A stretch of 46,141 nucleotides of DNA, taken from positions 1-46,141 of the forward strand of contig JAFAXQ010000060.1 of the NCBI GenBank assembly GCA_019240835.1, in the 5' to 3' direction. Source of the DNA: Ktedonobacteraceae bacterium. Lineage in GTDB: Bacteria; Chloroflexota; Ktedonobacteria; Ktedonobacterales; Ktedonobacteraceae. Under the pieces are notes generated by a model, which was not told the origin of the DNA, ran no database searches, and saw nothing but the letters and a program-made list of their open reading frames with translations. Below, in pieces: positions 8,522 through 17,047 of this stretch; within the stretch, counting starts at the first letter, position 1, and the number at the start of each line of letters is the position of its first letter. The position numbers and the translations under genes are program-made.

Positions 8522-9589
8522 TCACCTCTTTGTCACTTCATGTACAGCATCTACCAGCCGACGTAGCAAGTCCGTGTCGGTGGAAGCAGGAACGCCGTGT
8601 CCAAGATTAAAGATGTGACCGACACGCCCGCCAGCGCGATGCAAGACATCATGCATGCCAGCCTCGACAACAGGCCACGAAGTCAGCAGTAGTGTGGGAT
8701 CAAGGTTGCCCTGTATGCCATGATTGTAGCCAATACGTGCCCAGGCTTCATCAAGATCGACACGCCAGTCCACGCTGATAACGTCGCCGCCCGCTTCAGT
8801 CATCACCTCTAACAAGGCGGCCGTACCTGTACCAAAATGGATAGAGGGCGCACCCGCCTCTTTCAGCGCTGCAAAAATACGCTGCATGTAGGGCTGGACG
8901 AAGCGCCTGTACACACTGGGACTCACCGCCCCCACCCAGCTATCGAAGACCTGCACTACGTCGGCTCCCGCTTTGAGCTGTGCTTGCAGATACTGGGTGA
9001 CGACAACTGTCAGCTTGTTCATCAGAGCATCCCATAGCTTTGGCTGTCCGTACATCAGAGACTTAGCGAGCGCGTAATCACGCGATGGTCTCCCTTCAAT
9101 CATGTAGCATGCCAGAGTAAACGGCGCGCCTGAAAAGCCAATTACAGCCTGCTTTCCGGCCAGTTCACGGCGTACCATGCGCACCGTCTCTATCACAAAT
9201 GGAACTGTCTCTTCTGCATCAAGGACGCGCAACGCCTCGATATCCTGGGCCGTACGGATAGGATTGTGAATGATGGGTCCGATCTCAGGCTCGATCTCTA
9301 ACGAGACGCCCATACCTTCGATAGGCAGCATAATATCGGCAAAGAGGACGGCACCGTCAACTCCGAAAGCTTGCACAGGCATCAGTGATACCCTTGTGCT
9401 AAGCTCAGGATTTTTTGTCATCTCTAGGATGTTATACTTTTTGCGCAACTCCCGGTACTCAGCGAAACTGCGGCCTGCCTGACGCATAAACCACACGGGC
9501 GTCGCATCTGGCTGTCTACGATAACAGGCATCCAGAAAGCGTGTTCGCCCCGTGTGCGGGACGACAGGCAAGACAATGTCTTGTGACAT
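8522..9589 (-). CDS. hemE: Uroporphyrinogen decarboxylase
   Basis: Converts uroporphyrinogen III to coproporphyrinogen III by four decarboxylations in the cytoplasm. 355 residues, normal length. Signatures: TPVWFMRQAGRSFAEYRELR near residue 30, FADIMLPIEGMG with the catalytic Asp, GFSGAPFTLACYMIEG, and the C-terminal IQGNLDPTLL and FNLGHGVP. It sits between the interrupted racemase (16 nt upstream) and hemH (11 nt downstream) in a minus-strand run that begins at purE. Confidence 0.96.
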   Translation of the reverse strand: MSQDIVLPVVPHTGRTRFLDACYRRQPDATPVWFMRQAGRSFAEYRELRKKYNILEMTKNPELSTRVSLMPVQAFGVDGAVLFADIMLPIEGMGVSLEIEPEIGPIIHNPIRTAQDIEALRVLDAEETVPFVIETVRMVRRELAGKQAVIGFSGAPFTLACYMIEGRPSRDYALAKSLMYGQPKLWDALMNKLTVVVTQYLQAQLKAGADVVQVFDSWVGAVSPSVYRRFVQPYMQRIFAALKEAGAPSIHFGTGTAALLEVMTEAGGDVISVDWRVDLDEAWARIGYNHGIQGNLDPTLLLTSWPVVEAGMHDVLHRAGGRVGHIFNLGHGVPASTDTDLLRRLVDAVHEVTKR

Positions 9590-9605
9590 AGTTTATATTC
9601 CTTAG

Positions 9606-10352
9606 TTATATATTCTTCCTTCTCAGTTGCCCTCCCGCGAGGAGTACAACATGCTCAGCGATGAGTTGTGCTGCATCCACAAACGGTATTGAACTAGTTG
9701 GTAAGTAATGAGCAAACAAGACCGATAGTTCGGTGCAGGCTAACAGGAGGGCCTCTGCGCCAGCATTGTGTAATACTCCGCCGCCAAGCTCAATTTGTCG
9801 GGAAGTTGCCTGTAAATCAGTTCCACCGGCCTTTATCCCACTAGGCCCATAGATGGTAAGCATTACTTGCTCCTGTAGCGTGGGATCAGGGACAAGTACA
9901 CCCACATCATAGGCTCGAAAAGCCCGTTGATACATACCATACTGTACTGTTCCCGTCGTAGCCAGCAGACCTATGCGCTTTAGGCGAGGCAGGCGCGACA
10001 GCACTGCTGTCACGCACTCCTGGACCTACGGCAATAGCGGAATATGAACAGTTGCAGCCACTTCGGCGCGAAATGCATCTGCTGTGTTACAGGACATGGC
10101 AAGCATCTCTACACCTATTTTTTCCAGATTACGGGCCATGGCAATGAGGGTCGGTGTAGGGTCTGCACCAGCACCTAACAAAAATGCCGTTCGATCAGGA
10201 ACTTGCGGGCAACAGTCGATGAAAACATGCAGATGGTCTTGGTCACATCGCACGTCTGTAGCTTCGCTAATGCGCCTATGAAAATCGGCAGTGGCGGCTG
10301 GTCCCATTCCCCCCAGGATACCTATGGTCTTCTTGCTGTGTACTGGCTGCAC
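9606..10352 (-). pseudogene. Aspartate/glutamate racemase interrupted by an in-frame amber codon
   Basis: The N-terminal 108 residues (KKTIGILGGMGPAATADFH, then MLAMSCNTADAF with the first catalytic Cys) and the C-terminal portion (RIGLLATTGTVQYGMYQ, then LLLACTELSVLF with the second Cys) lie in the same frame. A single TAG at 10026-10028 separates them. Reading through would give about 248 residues, close to the usual 230-250, with no missing sequence, so one base change is the simplest explanation. The start is GTG at 10352 with GGAGG six bases before. A GTG at 10013, five codons after the stop, could restart translation. TAG is a normal stop elsewhere in this window. Calls: recent pseudogene, split gene, or sequencing error. 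Confidence 0.8.
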
Positions 10353-10431
10353 ATTCGTCCTCCGAATAGGTCATAAAATTGTCCTACATATCATAGCGTG
10401 GATGGGACTTTATGGCAACCGTTTATCACCC

Positions 10432-10457
10432 ACATGCCTTATAAAGATAAGGCATGT
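10432..10457. terminator. 10-bp hairpin after purN
   Basis: ACATGCCTTA and TAAGGCATGT form a perfect stem with a 6-nt loop just beyond the purN stop codon. No U-run follows, so termination strength is uncertain; it may mark an mRNA 3' end or processing site. Confidence 0.5.
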
Positions 10458-10459
10458 AA

Positions 10460-11146
10460 CTATTCGTGCTGTATCTTTCTAACTGCTTCCACAATCAGCC
10501 AATGCTCTACCTGCTTGATACGTTCGTGCAGCGTCTCCTCTGTATCCCCTTCTTCAACCCTCACTTCTGCGCGGCAGATGGCGGGGCCAGCGTCTACCTC
10601 CGCTGTTACATAATGCACGGTACTGCCTGTCAGCTTTACGTCGGCATCGAGGGCTTGCTTGACAGCGTGCAGACCTCTAAATACGGGAATGGATGTGCTA
10701 TCGCTGGTTAGGTAGACGTTGCCAGTACCGGCGTCTGGCAGCAGGGCGGGATGCAGGTTAATGATGCGCCGAGAGAACTGGGCGATGAACTGTGTGCTGA
10801 AAATGCGCATCCAACCAGCGAGGATGATGAGGTCTACCGCAAACAACTGCAAAATCGCTGTAAGCTTCGCTTCTGCTTCGACGCGCTCACGCCACGGCAG
10901 GTGGAGCGCGGGTAGGTTGTGCCTGAGTGCGCGTTGCAAGCCTTGCGCGTTAGCTTTGTTGCTCACCACCAGAGCAATCTCAGTGTTGGACAGTTGTCCA
11001 GCTTCAATGGCGTCGATGAGCGCCTGGAGGTTACTACCACTACCAGAAACGAGCACCGCTATGCGCAGTGGTTTTTCATGATGTTGAGGTGATGCTGTCT
11101 GTTGCTCGGGTACTATGTTTCGGGTGAAGCTGTGGTTGTCACTCAT
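10460..11146 (-). CDS. purN: Phosphoribosylglycinamide formyltransferase
   Basis: Transfers formyl from 10-formyl-tetrahydrofolate to GAR, the third purine step. 228 residues with a short extra N-terminus before LRIAVLVSGSGSNLQALIDA. The active-site segments are present: IINLHPALLP (Asn and His of the catalytic triad) and TVHYVTAEVDAGPAI (with the Asp). An insertion of about eight residues after LLP (DAGTGNVYLTS) lengthens the usual LLPxFxG loop. Its ATG overlaps the purE stop as ATGA, so the two are translationally coupled. Confidence 0.95.
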   Translation of the reverse strand: MSDNHSFTRNIVPEQQTASPQHHEKPLRIAVLVSGSGSNLQALIDAIEAGQLSNTEIALVVSNKANAQGLQRALRHNLPALHLPWRERVEAEAKLTAILQLFAVDLIILAGWMRIFSTQFIAQFSRRIINLHPALLPDAGTGNVYLTSDSTSIPVFRGLHAVKQALDADVKLTGSTVHYVTAEVDAGPAICRAEVRVEEGDTEETLHERIKQVEHWLIVEAVRKIQHE

Positions 11147-11625
11147 CCAGAGTGTACCTCATCATCGGCTTGGGTAAGCTCCACAACCAGATGTTGCTTG
11201 TACTGCTCGACACGCCCTCTGAGTTGCTGATCGGAGAGCGCCAGTATCTTGGCTGCCAGCAATGCCGCTCCCTCCGGCTCTAGGATAGTGGGAGAAGCGA
11301 TGCCCGATGGCAGGCGCAAAGAAGAAAGCACGTCCATACCACCAAAACGGTCGCTATAGGGCGGGCAGGCGATGACCGGATAGCATGAGTTGGCGTCGAT
11401 GACAGCGGAGAGCGCGTTTGAGCGTCCTGCAATAGTCACGTAGACGAGTGGGCCTGCTTGCTGTTCGTATTCTGCCAGTATTTGCAAAAGCCGCGCAGTG
11501 GCCTTGTGCGCTGAGCAGACGCGCATGTGATAACTGATCTCTAGTATTTTGAGCGTCTTAGCGACTCCCTGTGCATGTGGGAGGTCGGCTTTGCTGCCCA
11601 TGATGATGACGACCTGTGCTGCCAT
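11143..11625 (-). CDS. purE: AIR carboxylase, class II PurE type
   Basis: 160 residues, beginning QVVIIMGSKADLPHAQGVAK, with CSAHKATARLL. The segment AGRSNALSAVIDANSCYPVI, then SSLRLPSGI, resembles the PurE domain of animal PAICS (AGRSNGL..., SSLRLPSGL) more than the AAHLPG/T-rich loop of common bacterial class I PurE. Class II enzymes carboxylate AIR directly with CO2 and need no PurK; no purK was seen here. The class is inferred from these motifs recalled from family knowledge; the PurE family assignment is firm. Start ATG with AAGGAG eleven bases upstream. It is first in a minus-strand run purE-purN-(racemase)-hemE-hemH. Confidence 0.93.
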   Translation of the reverse strand: MAAQVVIIMGSKADLPHAQGVAKTLKILEISYHMRVCSAHKATARLLQILAEYEQQAGPLVYVTIAGRSNALSAVIDANSCYPVIACPPYSDRFGGMDVLSSLRLPSGIASPTILEPEGAALLAAKILALSDQQLRGRVEQYKQHLVVELTQADDEVHSG

Positions 11626-11689
11626 AATTTTTTCTGCTCTCCTTCTTTGGCGCTGTACTTAGTCTTTGGCTTCTCTACTACACAACTAT

Positions 11690-11718
11690 AGTATAATCGA
11701 GCAGGCAAGTTTTCAGAA
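11690..11718 (-). promoter_or_regulatory. Probable promoter for the purE operon
   Basis: Minus strand TTCTGA, 17-nt spacer, TATACT, about 65 nt upstream of purE. The -10 is good and the -35 weak. Confidence 0.4.
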
Positions 11719-11731
11719 ATTTGTCTGGCCA

Positions 11732-12316
11732 TTAGATCGGTGTCAGTTTCTGCAACGTCAGGTTGAGGCCCATCCGTAACGTTTCGATGACGCCTTTGCC
11801 TGCCACCGCCACGCTCTCGACACTTGGAAACCTATAGGGATTCAAATACGTTTGCAGCGCTGAGAGCGAGAGGATATCCGCAAGGTCGCGCTTATTCCAT
11901 TGCATCACCAGCGGGAAGACCGACACCTCTTTATGCATGCGTCGGAGTTGTTCGTGCAGTTCGTTCCAACTCTCGATATTCTCTTGCAGTTTGCTTCTCT
12001 GAGAGTCTGCGACAAAGATCACGCAGTCAGCCCCTTTTAGGACAGACAGACGGGTGTGTTGATACAGGATGTGCCCAGGAACCGTGTAGAGGTGAAAACG
12101 GATGGTGAATCCATGCACGTTGCCCAGTTCGAGTGGCAGCAGGTCAAAGTACAACGTCCGCTCGACCCGGGTGTCCAGACAGAGCATCTCCCCGACCTCT
12201 TGTCGTCTGACAGTGCGGTGAATGTAATGCAAATTGGTCGTTTTGCCGCAGAGACCACTACCGTAGTAGACGATCTTACAAGTGATCTCGCGTTTGGCCA
12301 GGTTGATCAGTGACAC
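11732..12316 (-). CDS. MglA-like small Ras-type GTPase
   Basis: GTP-binding switch protein, 194 residues from the GTG at 12316, which has AAAGGAGAG upstream and yields VSLINLAKREITCKIVYYGS, the usual start of MglA-type proteins. P-loop GSGLCGKTTNL (K25), VPGHILY in place of the DxxG motif as in MglA, and WNKRD for guanine recognition. MglA proteins control polarity or gliding in myxobacteria; in filamentous Chloroflexota such GTPases usually sit beside roadblock-type or unknown partners. Here the upstream gene (12421-12885) is the probable partner. A longer frame starts at an ATG at 12421 that overlaps the upstream stop (TGATG), so an N-terminally extended form of 229 residues is possible. 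Confidence 0.85.
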   Translation of the reverse strand: MSLINLAKREITCKIVYYGSGLCGKTTNLHYIHRTVRRQEVGEMLCLDTRVERTLYFDLLPLELGNVHGFTIRFHLYTVPGHILYQHTRLSVLKGADCVIFVADSQRSKLQENIESWNELHEQLRRMHKEVSVFPLVMQWNKRDLADILSLSALQTYLNPYRFPSVESVAVAGKGVIETLRMGLNLTLQKLTPI

Positions 12317-12420
12317 AGTTGAGACTCTCCTTTGCCAGCAAAGAGGTGAGGCTCTCCAGAAGAAGGAGGTGTGGGGCTGGAGGCAGTCCAGTGCTGCAGT
12401 CGGCCCCACGTGTTCCTCCA

Positions 12421-12885
12421 TCAGAAGCGACCTGCTGCTGTGCTGGGACTGGCGCTATAGACATCAAAGATCGCGTAGGCCTGATCTGTCTGAAGATCAG
12501 GGGTTCGCTCCACGATATAGGTTCCCTCCCCATGACCCACGGTCGTGAGCGGGTAGACGGTCAGTACTCGGTAGCTATATGTTGCTCCATGTGAGTAGCT
12601 GACGGTTCTCTGGAAGGTGAACAGAAAGGCCTGACCGGGCTCTTGCTGCTGCAAGAGCTTGGAGAGAGCGTCATAGACCTGCCGCGAGAGGGTGGTACTG
12701 CTGGTGATGTCCACAAACAGATGGCGCACGGTGCTCTCAACCTCTGTGTGTGTATCATGGGAGACCACCGCATACTGGGGTCCCTCTAGGGGGACCCCGT
12801 TATAGTGAGAGAGTTGCTTCATGCTCAGCTCGACCAGAAAGCGGTGGGACTCCACCGCGCCAATGGAGAGAGATGACCAGGGCAT
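12421..12885 (-). CDS. Unknown protein paired with the MglA-like GTPase
   Basis: 154 residues, family not recognised. The middle is an alternation of short strands and a helix (VRHLFVDITSSTTLSRQVYD, then LLQQQEPGQAFLFTFQRTV), with no membrane segment or signal peptide. It is immediately upstream of the GTPase gene on the same strand and its TGA overlaps an in-frame ATG of that gene, so it may be a cognate regulator or effector. A GC-rich palindrome is embedded in its coding sequence near residue 31-36 (see 12777-12798). Confidence 0.6.
   Translation of the reverse strand: MPWSSLSIGAVESHRFLVELSMKQLSHYNGVPLEGPQYAVVSHDTHTEVESTVRHLFVDITSSTTLSRQVYDALSKLLQQQEPGQAFLFTFQRTVSYSHGATYSYRVLTVYPLTTVGHGEGTYIVERTPDLQTDQAYAIFDVYSASPSTAAGRF
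12777..12798. repeat. GC-rich palindrome inside the GTPase-partner gene
   Basis: GGGGTCCC-TCTAGG-GGGACCCC: 8-bp perfect outer arms, nearly palindromic throughout. It encodes GVPLEG in the host protein. It differs in sequence from the purine-cluster element but has the same style of a short GC-rich palindrome read in frame. Confidence 0.5.
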
Positions 12886-13245
12886 TGCTACCTGTCTTTC
12901 TACTTGTATACATGTACTTTAAGAAGATGGCTTCATCAGCGTTGATGGAGGCTGCACGCGAGGCCCATCGTCGTAGCGCAAGCGACCATCATCCTAGCAG
13001 GTCCCAAGCACACAAAGCGTCTAGGAACACACGACCACAAAACAGCAATGGCATGAGAGTGCTCAGAGAAGAGGAGAACAAGTTCCTTAAAACAAGCACG
13101 GCGTTGACGGACGTGAGAAACCCTGCTATTCTTACAAGAGAAGAGTATGAAACGAATACGAGCACAAGACACCACTGAGGCGGCTATGCTATACTCTATA
13201 TAGGCGCTGCCTAGCCACTCGATGGTGTGAGAGAGGAAACAACAC
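12886..13245. other. 360-nt intergenic region between divergent genes
   Basis: No convincing gene: the frames that cross it lack a ribosome-binding site or any protein-like pattern. The right end has an extended -10 (TGCTATACT, 13187-13195) for the SARP-like gene, with AGAGAGGAAAC before its ATG. The left end has TGTATACA (12905-12912), a possible -10 for the leftward gene pair. Confidence 0.5.
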
Positions 13246-15390
13246 ATGAGCGCACAGAGCGTGACAGCGGCCCTGGTGCATGCGGCTTTTCGCATCTTCG
13301 TGCTTGGCTCCTTCCGTCTCGAACGGCGCATCTGCTTGGCGGGAGAGCCTGTGCAGTTTACCGAAATTGAGGGCAAAGCCCTGGGCGATCGGCCAGGAGT
13401 CATGCTGGCCTTACTCAAACTGCTGCTTGGCAGTCAAAATCGCTATGCCACCAAAGCCTTGCTTGCCGAGACACTCTGGCCCGAGGCAGAGGAAGAGAGC
13501 TCGCAGCGCAGTCTGCGCATGGCCAAGCATGAACTGAGCAAGCTGTTGCGCACAGCAGAGGGCCGCAGTTTGCTGCGTGAGACGCCTGACGGCTTGGGTC
13601 TCTACCTCGTCTCGCAAGACGAACTCGAGGTGGACGCCGACGTATTTGAAGCTGCGGTGCAAGAGGCTTCGCGGGCTGAGCACACCAGTCCACCCGAGCA
13701 GGTGCTCTGCTTGTGGCAACGTGCCTACGACGTGTGGACGGGCGTCTACTTGCCAGGGGATGTCGGGGTGGACTGGACCGAGCCGCGACGGCTAGAATTG
13801 GAGACGATCTATGGCTTGTGCGTGCAGCGCTTAGCGCTGCTGTCTCGTATGAGTGGGCGAGTGCTTGAGGCAGAGCGCATTCTGCGTAGCTATTGGGCCA
13901 CGCACCTGACGGACGAAGAGGTGCTCTTGCAGTTGATGGAACTGGTAGCAGCGCAAGGCAAGCCCTTGACGGCGCTCCGTTTCTACCACGTCAGTCTCCA
14001 AGCGTTGCGCCAAGAGTTGGATGTCGCGCCTTGCGAGCAACTCAAACTGCTAGCTGGGCAGCTTCGCAAACAGCGCATTGCCGCCAGCTTTGCGCTAGCA
14101 GGTACACAGCAGAACCTGGATGCCTCCTCTGAGCTTTCGTCGGAAGCACTGCTTCCTGCCAGCACCTTCATGTTGTCTGAGATGGCACTGGAAGGGGCGC
14201 AGAGCGCGACGGTGTTAGGCGAGCGGACAATGCTGCTTATACAAGCGATCACAGGCTGGTATGGACGGGCGATCTTCTGCGATCATCTACAGAGCCTGCT
14301 CCGCCAGGAATTGGAAAGATGGACTACGATGAGCACGTCGAACCCCGCATTACTGATCTCGCGCCGGATGGCGCTTGCCACCCTAGTTGCCATGCCGCTC
14401 GGGCTGGTTCCTGCTATCCTCGCAGGTCAGTGCTCTTCCTTGACGCTCGAGGAATTCCTGCCAGAATGCACTGCCAGCTTGACAGCCTGCTGGCAGCTCT
14501 TTCGGGAGGTGATGCTAAAGGAAGACTTCACTACCATTGCCACCCAGCTCCCGAAATATCTGCTAGCGCTTGAGATGCTGGCGCAGCAGCCTTCCCGCTA
14601 CCAGAAGACCGCGGCAAAACTGGCCGCACAGGGATGTGCCTTGATGGGCTTGATAGCGATGCATAACCTCAACTTGCCTCTGCGAGAGGCGTATTGCCGA
14701 CGTGCCGCACGTTATGGTCGTGAGTCTGGCGATGAAGCCCTCTATGTGACCGCTCTGACGTATCTGGCTTGCACTCTCTATCTCGAGCAGAAGCCGAGCG
14801 AGGCACTGCGCGTCTACGAGCAAGCGACCAAGCTCATCTCTGCGCCTGAGAAGCGGATCTCGCCCCTCCTCAAGAACAAGGTGTTCATCCAGACCGCGGC
14901 AGCCTATGCTCAAAACGGGCAGGTGCAGGAGGCCCTCCGGTACTTAAGCAAGGCACGAGAATTCCTCCCAGAGCAAGCTCCCCAAGGGCTAAATGACCTT
15001 TCAGCCGATTGGGGCATTTTCTCAGCATTCTTACACGAGGGAACAACCTATGAGCATTTGGGGAAACTGACAGTGCAACAAGGGCTGTCGAAGCGACCAC
15101 GTGTGCTTTATACAGCAGCACACACGACGCTGGCACAGTTCGAGCAGCTTGACACTACTATTGTGGTGCCGGAGCGTTGGCGCGTGGAAGTTCTCAATCA
15201 TCAGGCGGCAACAGCCATTGCTTTGGGTGATAGGGAGATGTTTCAGACGTACTTCCAAGTAGCAGTCCAAGGAGCCAAAGAACTAGGCAGTGAGAAGCGC
15301 AAGCAAGAGGCGATTGACAACTGGAAGGCGGCGCGGTTGCGTTGGCCTGATGAAATGGTCATCAAGGATCTGGCTGATCTGCTGTTGTAG
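13246..15390 (+). CDS. SARP-like transcriptional regulator with BTAD and TPR-like repeats
   Basis: 714 residues. The N-terminal region (about 18-110) resembles a winged-helix DNA-binding domain (LGSFRLERRICLAGEPVQFT, then ALLAETLWPEAEEESSQRSL and a C-terminal wing LGLYLVSQDELEVD). A bacterial transcriptional activation domain follows (about 118-265: DADVFEAAVQEA, YLPGDVGVDWTEPRRLELET, ALRFYHVSLQALRQELDVAP). The rest is helical, TPR-like (ALTYLACTLYLEQKPSEALR, then AAYAQNGQVQEALRYLSKAR), probably a ligand- or protein-sensing scaffold. No NB-ARC ATPase is present, unlike larger family members. It converges with the ligand-binding gene downstream. Targets are unknown. Confidence 0.88.
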   Translation: MSAQSVTAALVHAAFRIFVLGSFRLERRICLAGEPVQFTEIEGKALGDRPGVMLALLKLLLGSQNRYATKALLAETLWPEAEEESSQRSLRMAKHELSKLLRTAEGRSLLRETPDGLGLYLVSQDELEVDADVFEAAVQEASRAEHTSPPEQVLCLWQRAYDVWTGVYLPGDVGVDWTEPRRLELETIYGLCVQRLALLSRMSGRVLEAERILRSYWATHLTDEEVLLQLMELVAAQGKPLTALRFYHVSLQALRQELDVAPCEQLKLLAGQLRKQRIAASFALAGTQQNLDASSELSSEALLPASTFMLSEMALEGAQSATVLGERTMLLIQAITGWYGRAIFCDHLQSLLRQELERWTTMSTSNPALLISRRMALATLVAMPLGLVPAILAGQCSSLTLEEFLPECTASLTACWQLFREVMLKEDFTTIATQLPKYLLALEMLAQQPSRYQKTAAKLAAQGCALMGLIAMHNLNLPLREAYCRRAARYGRESGDEALYVTALTYLACTLYLEQKPSEALRVYEQATKLISAPEKRISPLLKNKVFIQTAAAYAQNGQVQEALRYLSKAREFLPEQAPQGLNDLSADWGIFSAFLHEGTTYEHLGKLTVQQGLSKRPRVLYTAAHTTLAQFEQLDTTIVVPERWRVEVLNHQAATAIALGDREMFQTYFQVAVQGAKELGSEKRKQEAIDNWKAARLRWPDEMVIKDLADLLL

Positions 15391-15462
15391 GGGACCTATG
15401 GCTAGCGGTTCGCCTTTGCTATCTCCTCCTTCTTTCCTTTAGAAAATGCGAAGGGGTCGCCT

Positions 15463-16530
15463 TTAGTTGGGGTGAGAGAAAACCAAAGGACGCTCTGCTT
15501 GCTCTGGCGGCCACACCACGCGGCGTTGTCCTTGCTGCCATTGCACAATGACGATCTGATGGCCCGTTTGCAGACCACTGAGCGGATCGAGTTGGAACTT
15601 GCCAAACAGGGTTTGACACACCAGCTTTTGGGCAGCAGCTTGGATCATGTCCTCACGAGGATCTCCAGTCTCTCGGAGGCAGCATGCATACAGCAGGCCA
15701 GCGGCAAACGCTTGAGCTGCGGCATACGGTGGATCGCTTCCTTCTTCTTGTCGATAGTGTGTCACAAACCACTCAGCATTAGGCCCCTCCTCAGGCCTGA
15801 GTGAGGTCTGTGCCACCCATTGCGCAGGTCCAAGCAGTCCTTCCCTCAGCTCACCCAGGCCAGCTAACACCTCCTCCACCCCTGCTCCGACAAATGCGAT
15901 AAATCGCCACTTCCCAGATACGACTACAGGAGCGACTGCACCTTCATCGGCAAAGTTGCCAGCGACGAGCAAAATATCTCCATCTGGAACCTCATCCACT
16001 GTTGTAAGAGCCTGAGCGGGTGCAAAGGGAACTGTTTGCATCGTCATCTGCAGGCGAGAGGCTTCGGACTGAGCGCCTGTTGCCACATCCCAACCAAAGC
16101 TGGTTGTGCTATGAAACAGTGACACCGTTCTGGCCGTTGGGTCAGCGGAATGGATGGCTTGGAGGACGCCTGCGAAATAGGTCGCAGCCGGAGAGAGCAC
16201 ATTGATCACGTGGGCAAAGGTGGGTCGAGCCAATCGAGAAGAAGCCCCACCATGGTTCCAGAGCAGCCGGGTGCAAGAACGGGCAACGGTGAGCATCGGA
16301 CCACTTCCGTAGGGGCCAAACACCACATCTGGTCGCTTTTGCAGGGTGGTTTGTAGAGTTTCGTGAAGATGATCTGCGCTGTCTTGCGCATCAAGCTCTA
16401 CCTTATGGAAGTCGGCAGGGAGATGGGCAGCCTTCTTCGCCCATAAGGTGAGTGCCGTTGCACAGGTCTTGCCATACAGTCCGAGTGGGCCTGTCAATGG
16501 TGTCACGAGTGCCGCATGCAGTATCGTCAT
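15463..16530 (-). CDS. Branched-chain amino acid/amide-type ligand-binding protein without signal peptide
   Basis: 355 residues from the ATG at 16530 (AAAGGA eight bases upstream); an in-frame start at 16569 would add 13 polar residues. The fold is that of type I periplasmic binding proteins of the Leu/Ile/Val and amide family: LVTPLTGPLGLYGKTCATAL at the start, DVVFGPYGSGP for the first lobe, and PYAAAQAFAAGLLYACCLRE near the end. There is no signal peptide, lipobox or nearby permease gene. It may therefore be an intracellular sensor, as AmiC is, possibly for the convergent SARP-like regulator. That link is inference. Confidence 0.78.
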   Translation of the reverse strand: MTILHAALVTPLTGPLGLYGKTCATALTLWAKKAAHLPADFHKVELDAQDSADHLHETLQTTLQKRPDVVFGPYGSGPMLTVARSCTRLLWNHGGASSRLARPTFAHVINVLSPAATYFAGVLQAIHSADPTARTVSLFHSTTSFGWDVATGAQSEASRLQMTMQTVPFAPAQALTTVDEVPDGDILLVAGNFADEGAVAPVVVSGKWRFIAFVGAGVEEVLAGLGELREGLLGPAQWVAQTSLRPEEGPNAEWFVTHYRQEEGSDPPYAAAQAFAAGLLYACCLRETGDPREDMIQAAAQKLVCQTLFGKFQLDPLSGLQTGHQIVIVQWQQGQRRVVWPPEQAERPLVFSHPN

Positions 16531-16640
16531 CTGATTGTTCCTTTCTTCGCTTCCTGTGACTTCTCTCACTTGGGATTGGTCTCTGTTCCCCTCGTGCCGG
16601 AAGGAACAGAAGATGGTCCCTATATGGTATATTTTTAGGT

Positions 16641-16949
16641 ATGAAGCACAATATTACCCCTCCAGAAGGAATATTATTTGATATGGATGGTGTGCTGCTG
16701 ATTCCCACTCACCGCTCTGATCAGAGTTGGCAACAGGTCTGCCAGCAATTTGCCCCACGACTTGGTCTGTCTGCACACCTCCTCGAAAAGGCCCTTCGCC
16801 AGAGCCATTGTGCCTATAGAAAGGCTATTGAGCATGACGCTCAAAAGCAGCGACGGGATCGCCTCGAACCATTTGAGACCAGACGAGAGACCGTTGAACG
16901 AGGACTGCAACACCTTGGCAGAGGCGAGAGCATGCTTGAGTGGTGGTGA
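16641..16949 (+). pseudogene. N-terminal fragment of a HAD-family hydrolase
   Basis: 102 residues. GILFDMDGVLL carries HAD motif I (DxDG), followed by a helical cap start. HAD phosphatases of this kind are about 220 residues; motifs II-IV are missing. Shortly after the TGA another frame reads INPNLYPDLHEQGV, which looks like the next part of a HAD protein, so a frameshift and decay are likely. The ribosome-binding site is weak. Called a degraded gene; a genuine short protein is less likely. Confidence 0.6.
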
Positions 16950-17047
16950 TCAATCCCAACTTGTACCCCGATTTGCATGAGCAGGGTGTGAGGTCGTGGG
17001 GCAGGGAGCGTTCTATCCGTTAGTGTGAAGGGAAGTTACTATGTGGG

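Noticed and set aside
10026-10028. Amber recoding (TAG as a sense codon)
   Set aside because: TAG ends several intact genes here (the MCP-like gene, accC at 31949, fabF), so it is a normal stop.
12750-13178. A plus-strand frame of 142 codons in the 12.9-13.2 kb gap
   Set aside because: It begins inside the opposite-strand gene, lacks a ribosome-binding site and has a composition unlike a protein.
16287-16325. GTAGGGGCC in the ligand-binding gene as another palindromic element
   Set aside because: It encodes the conserved FGPYGSGP segment and lacks the rest of the element.
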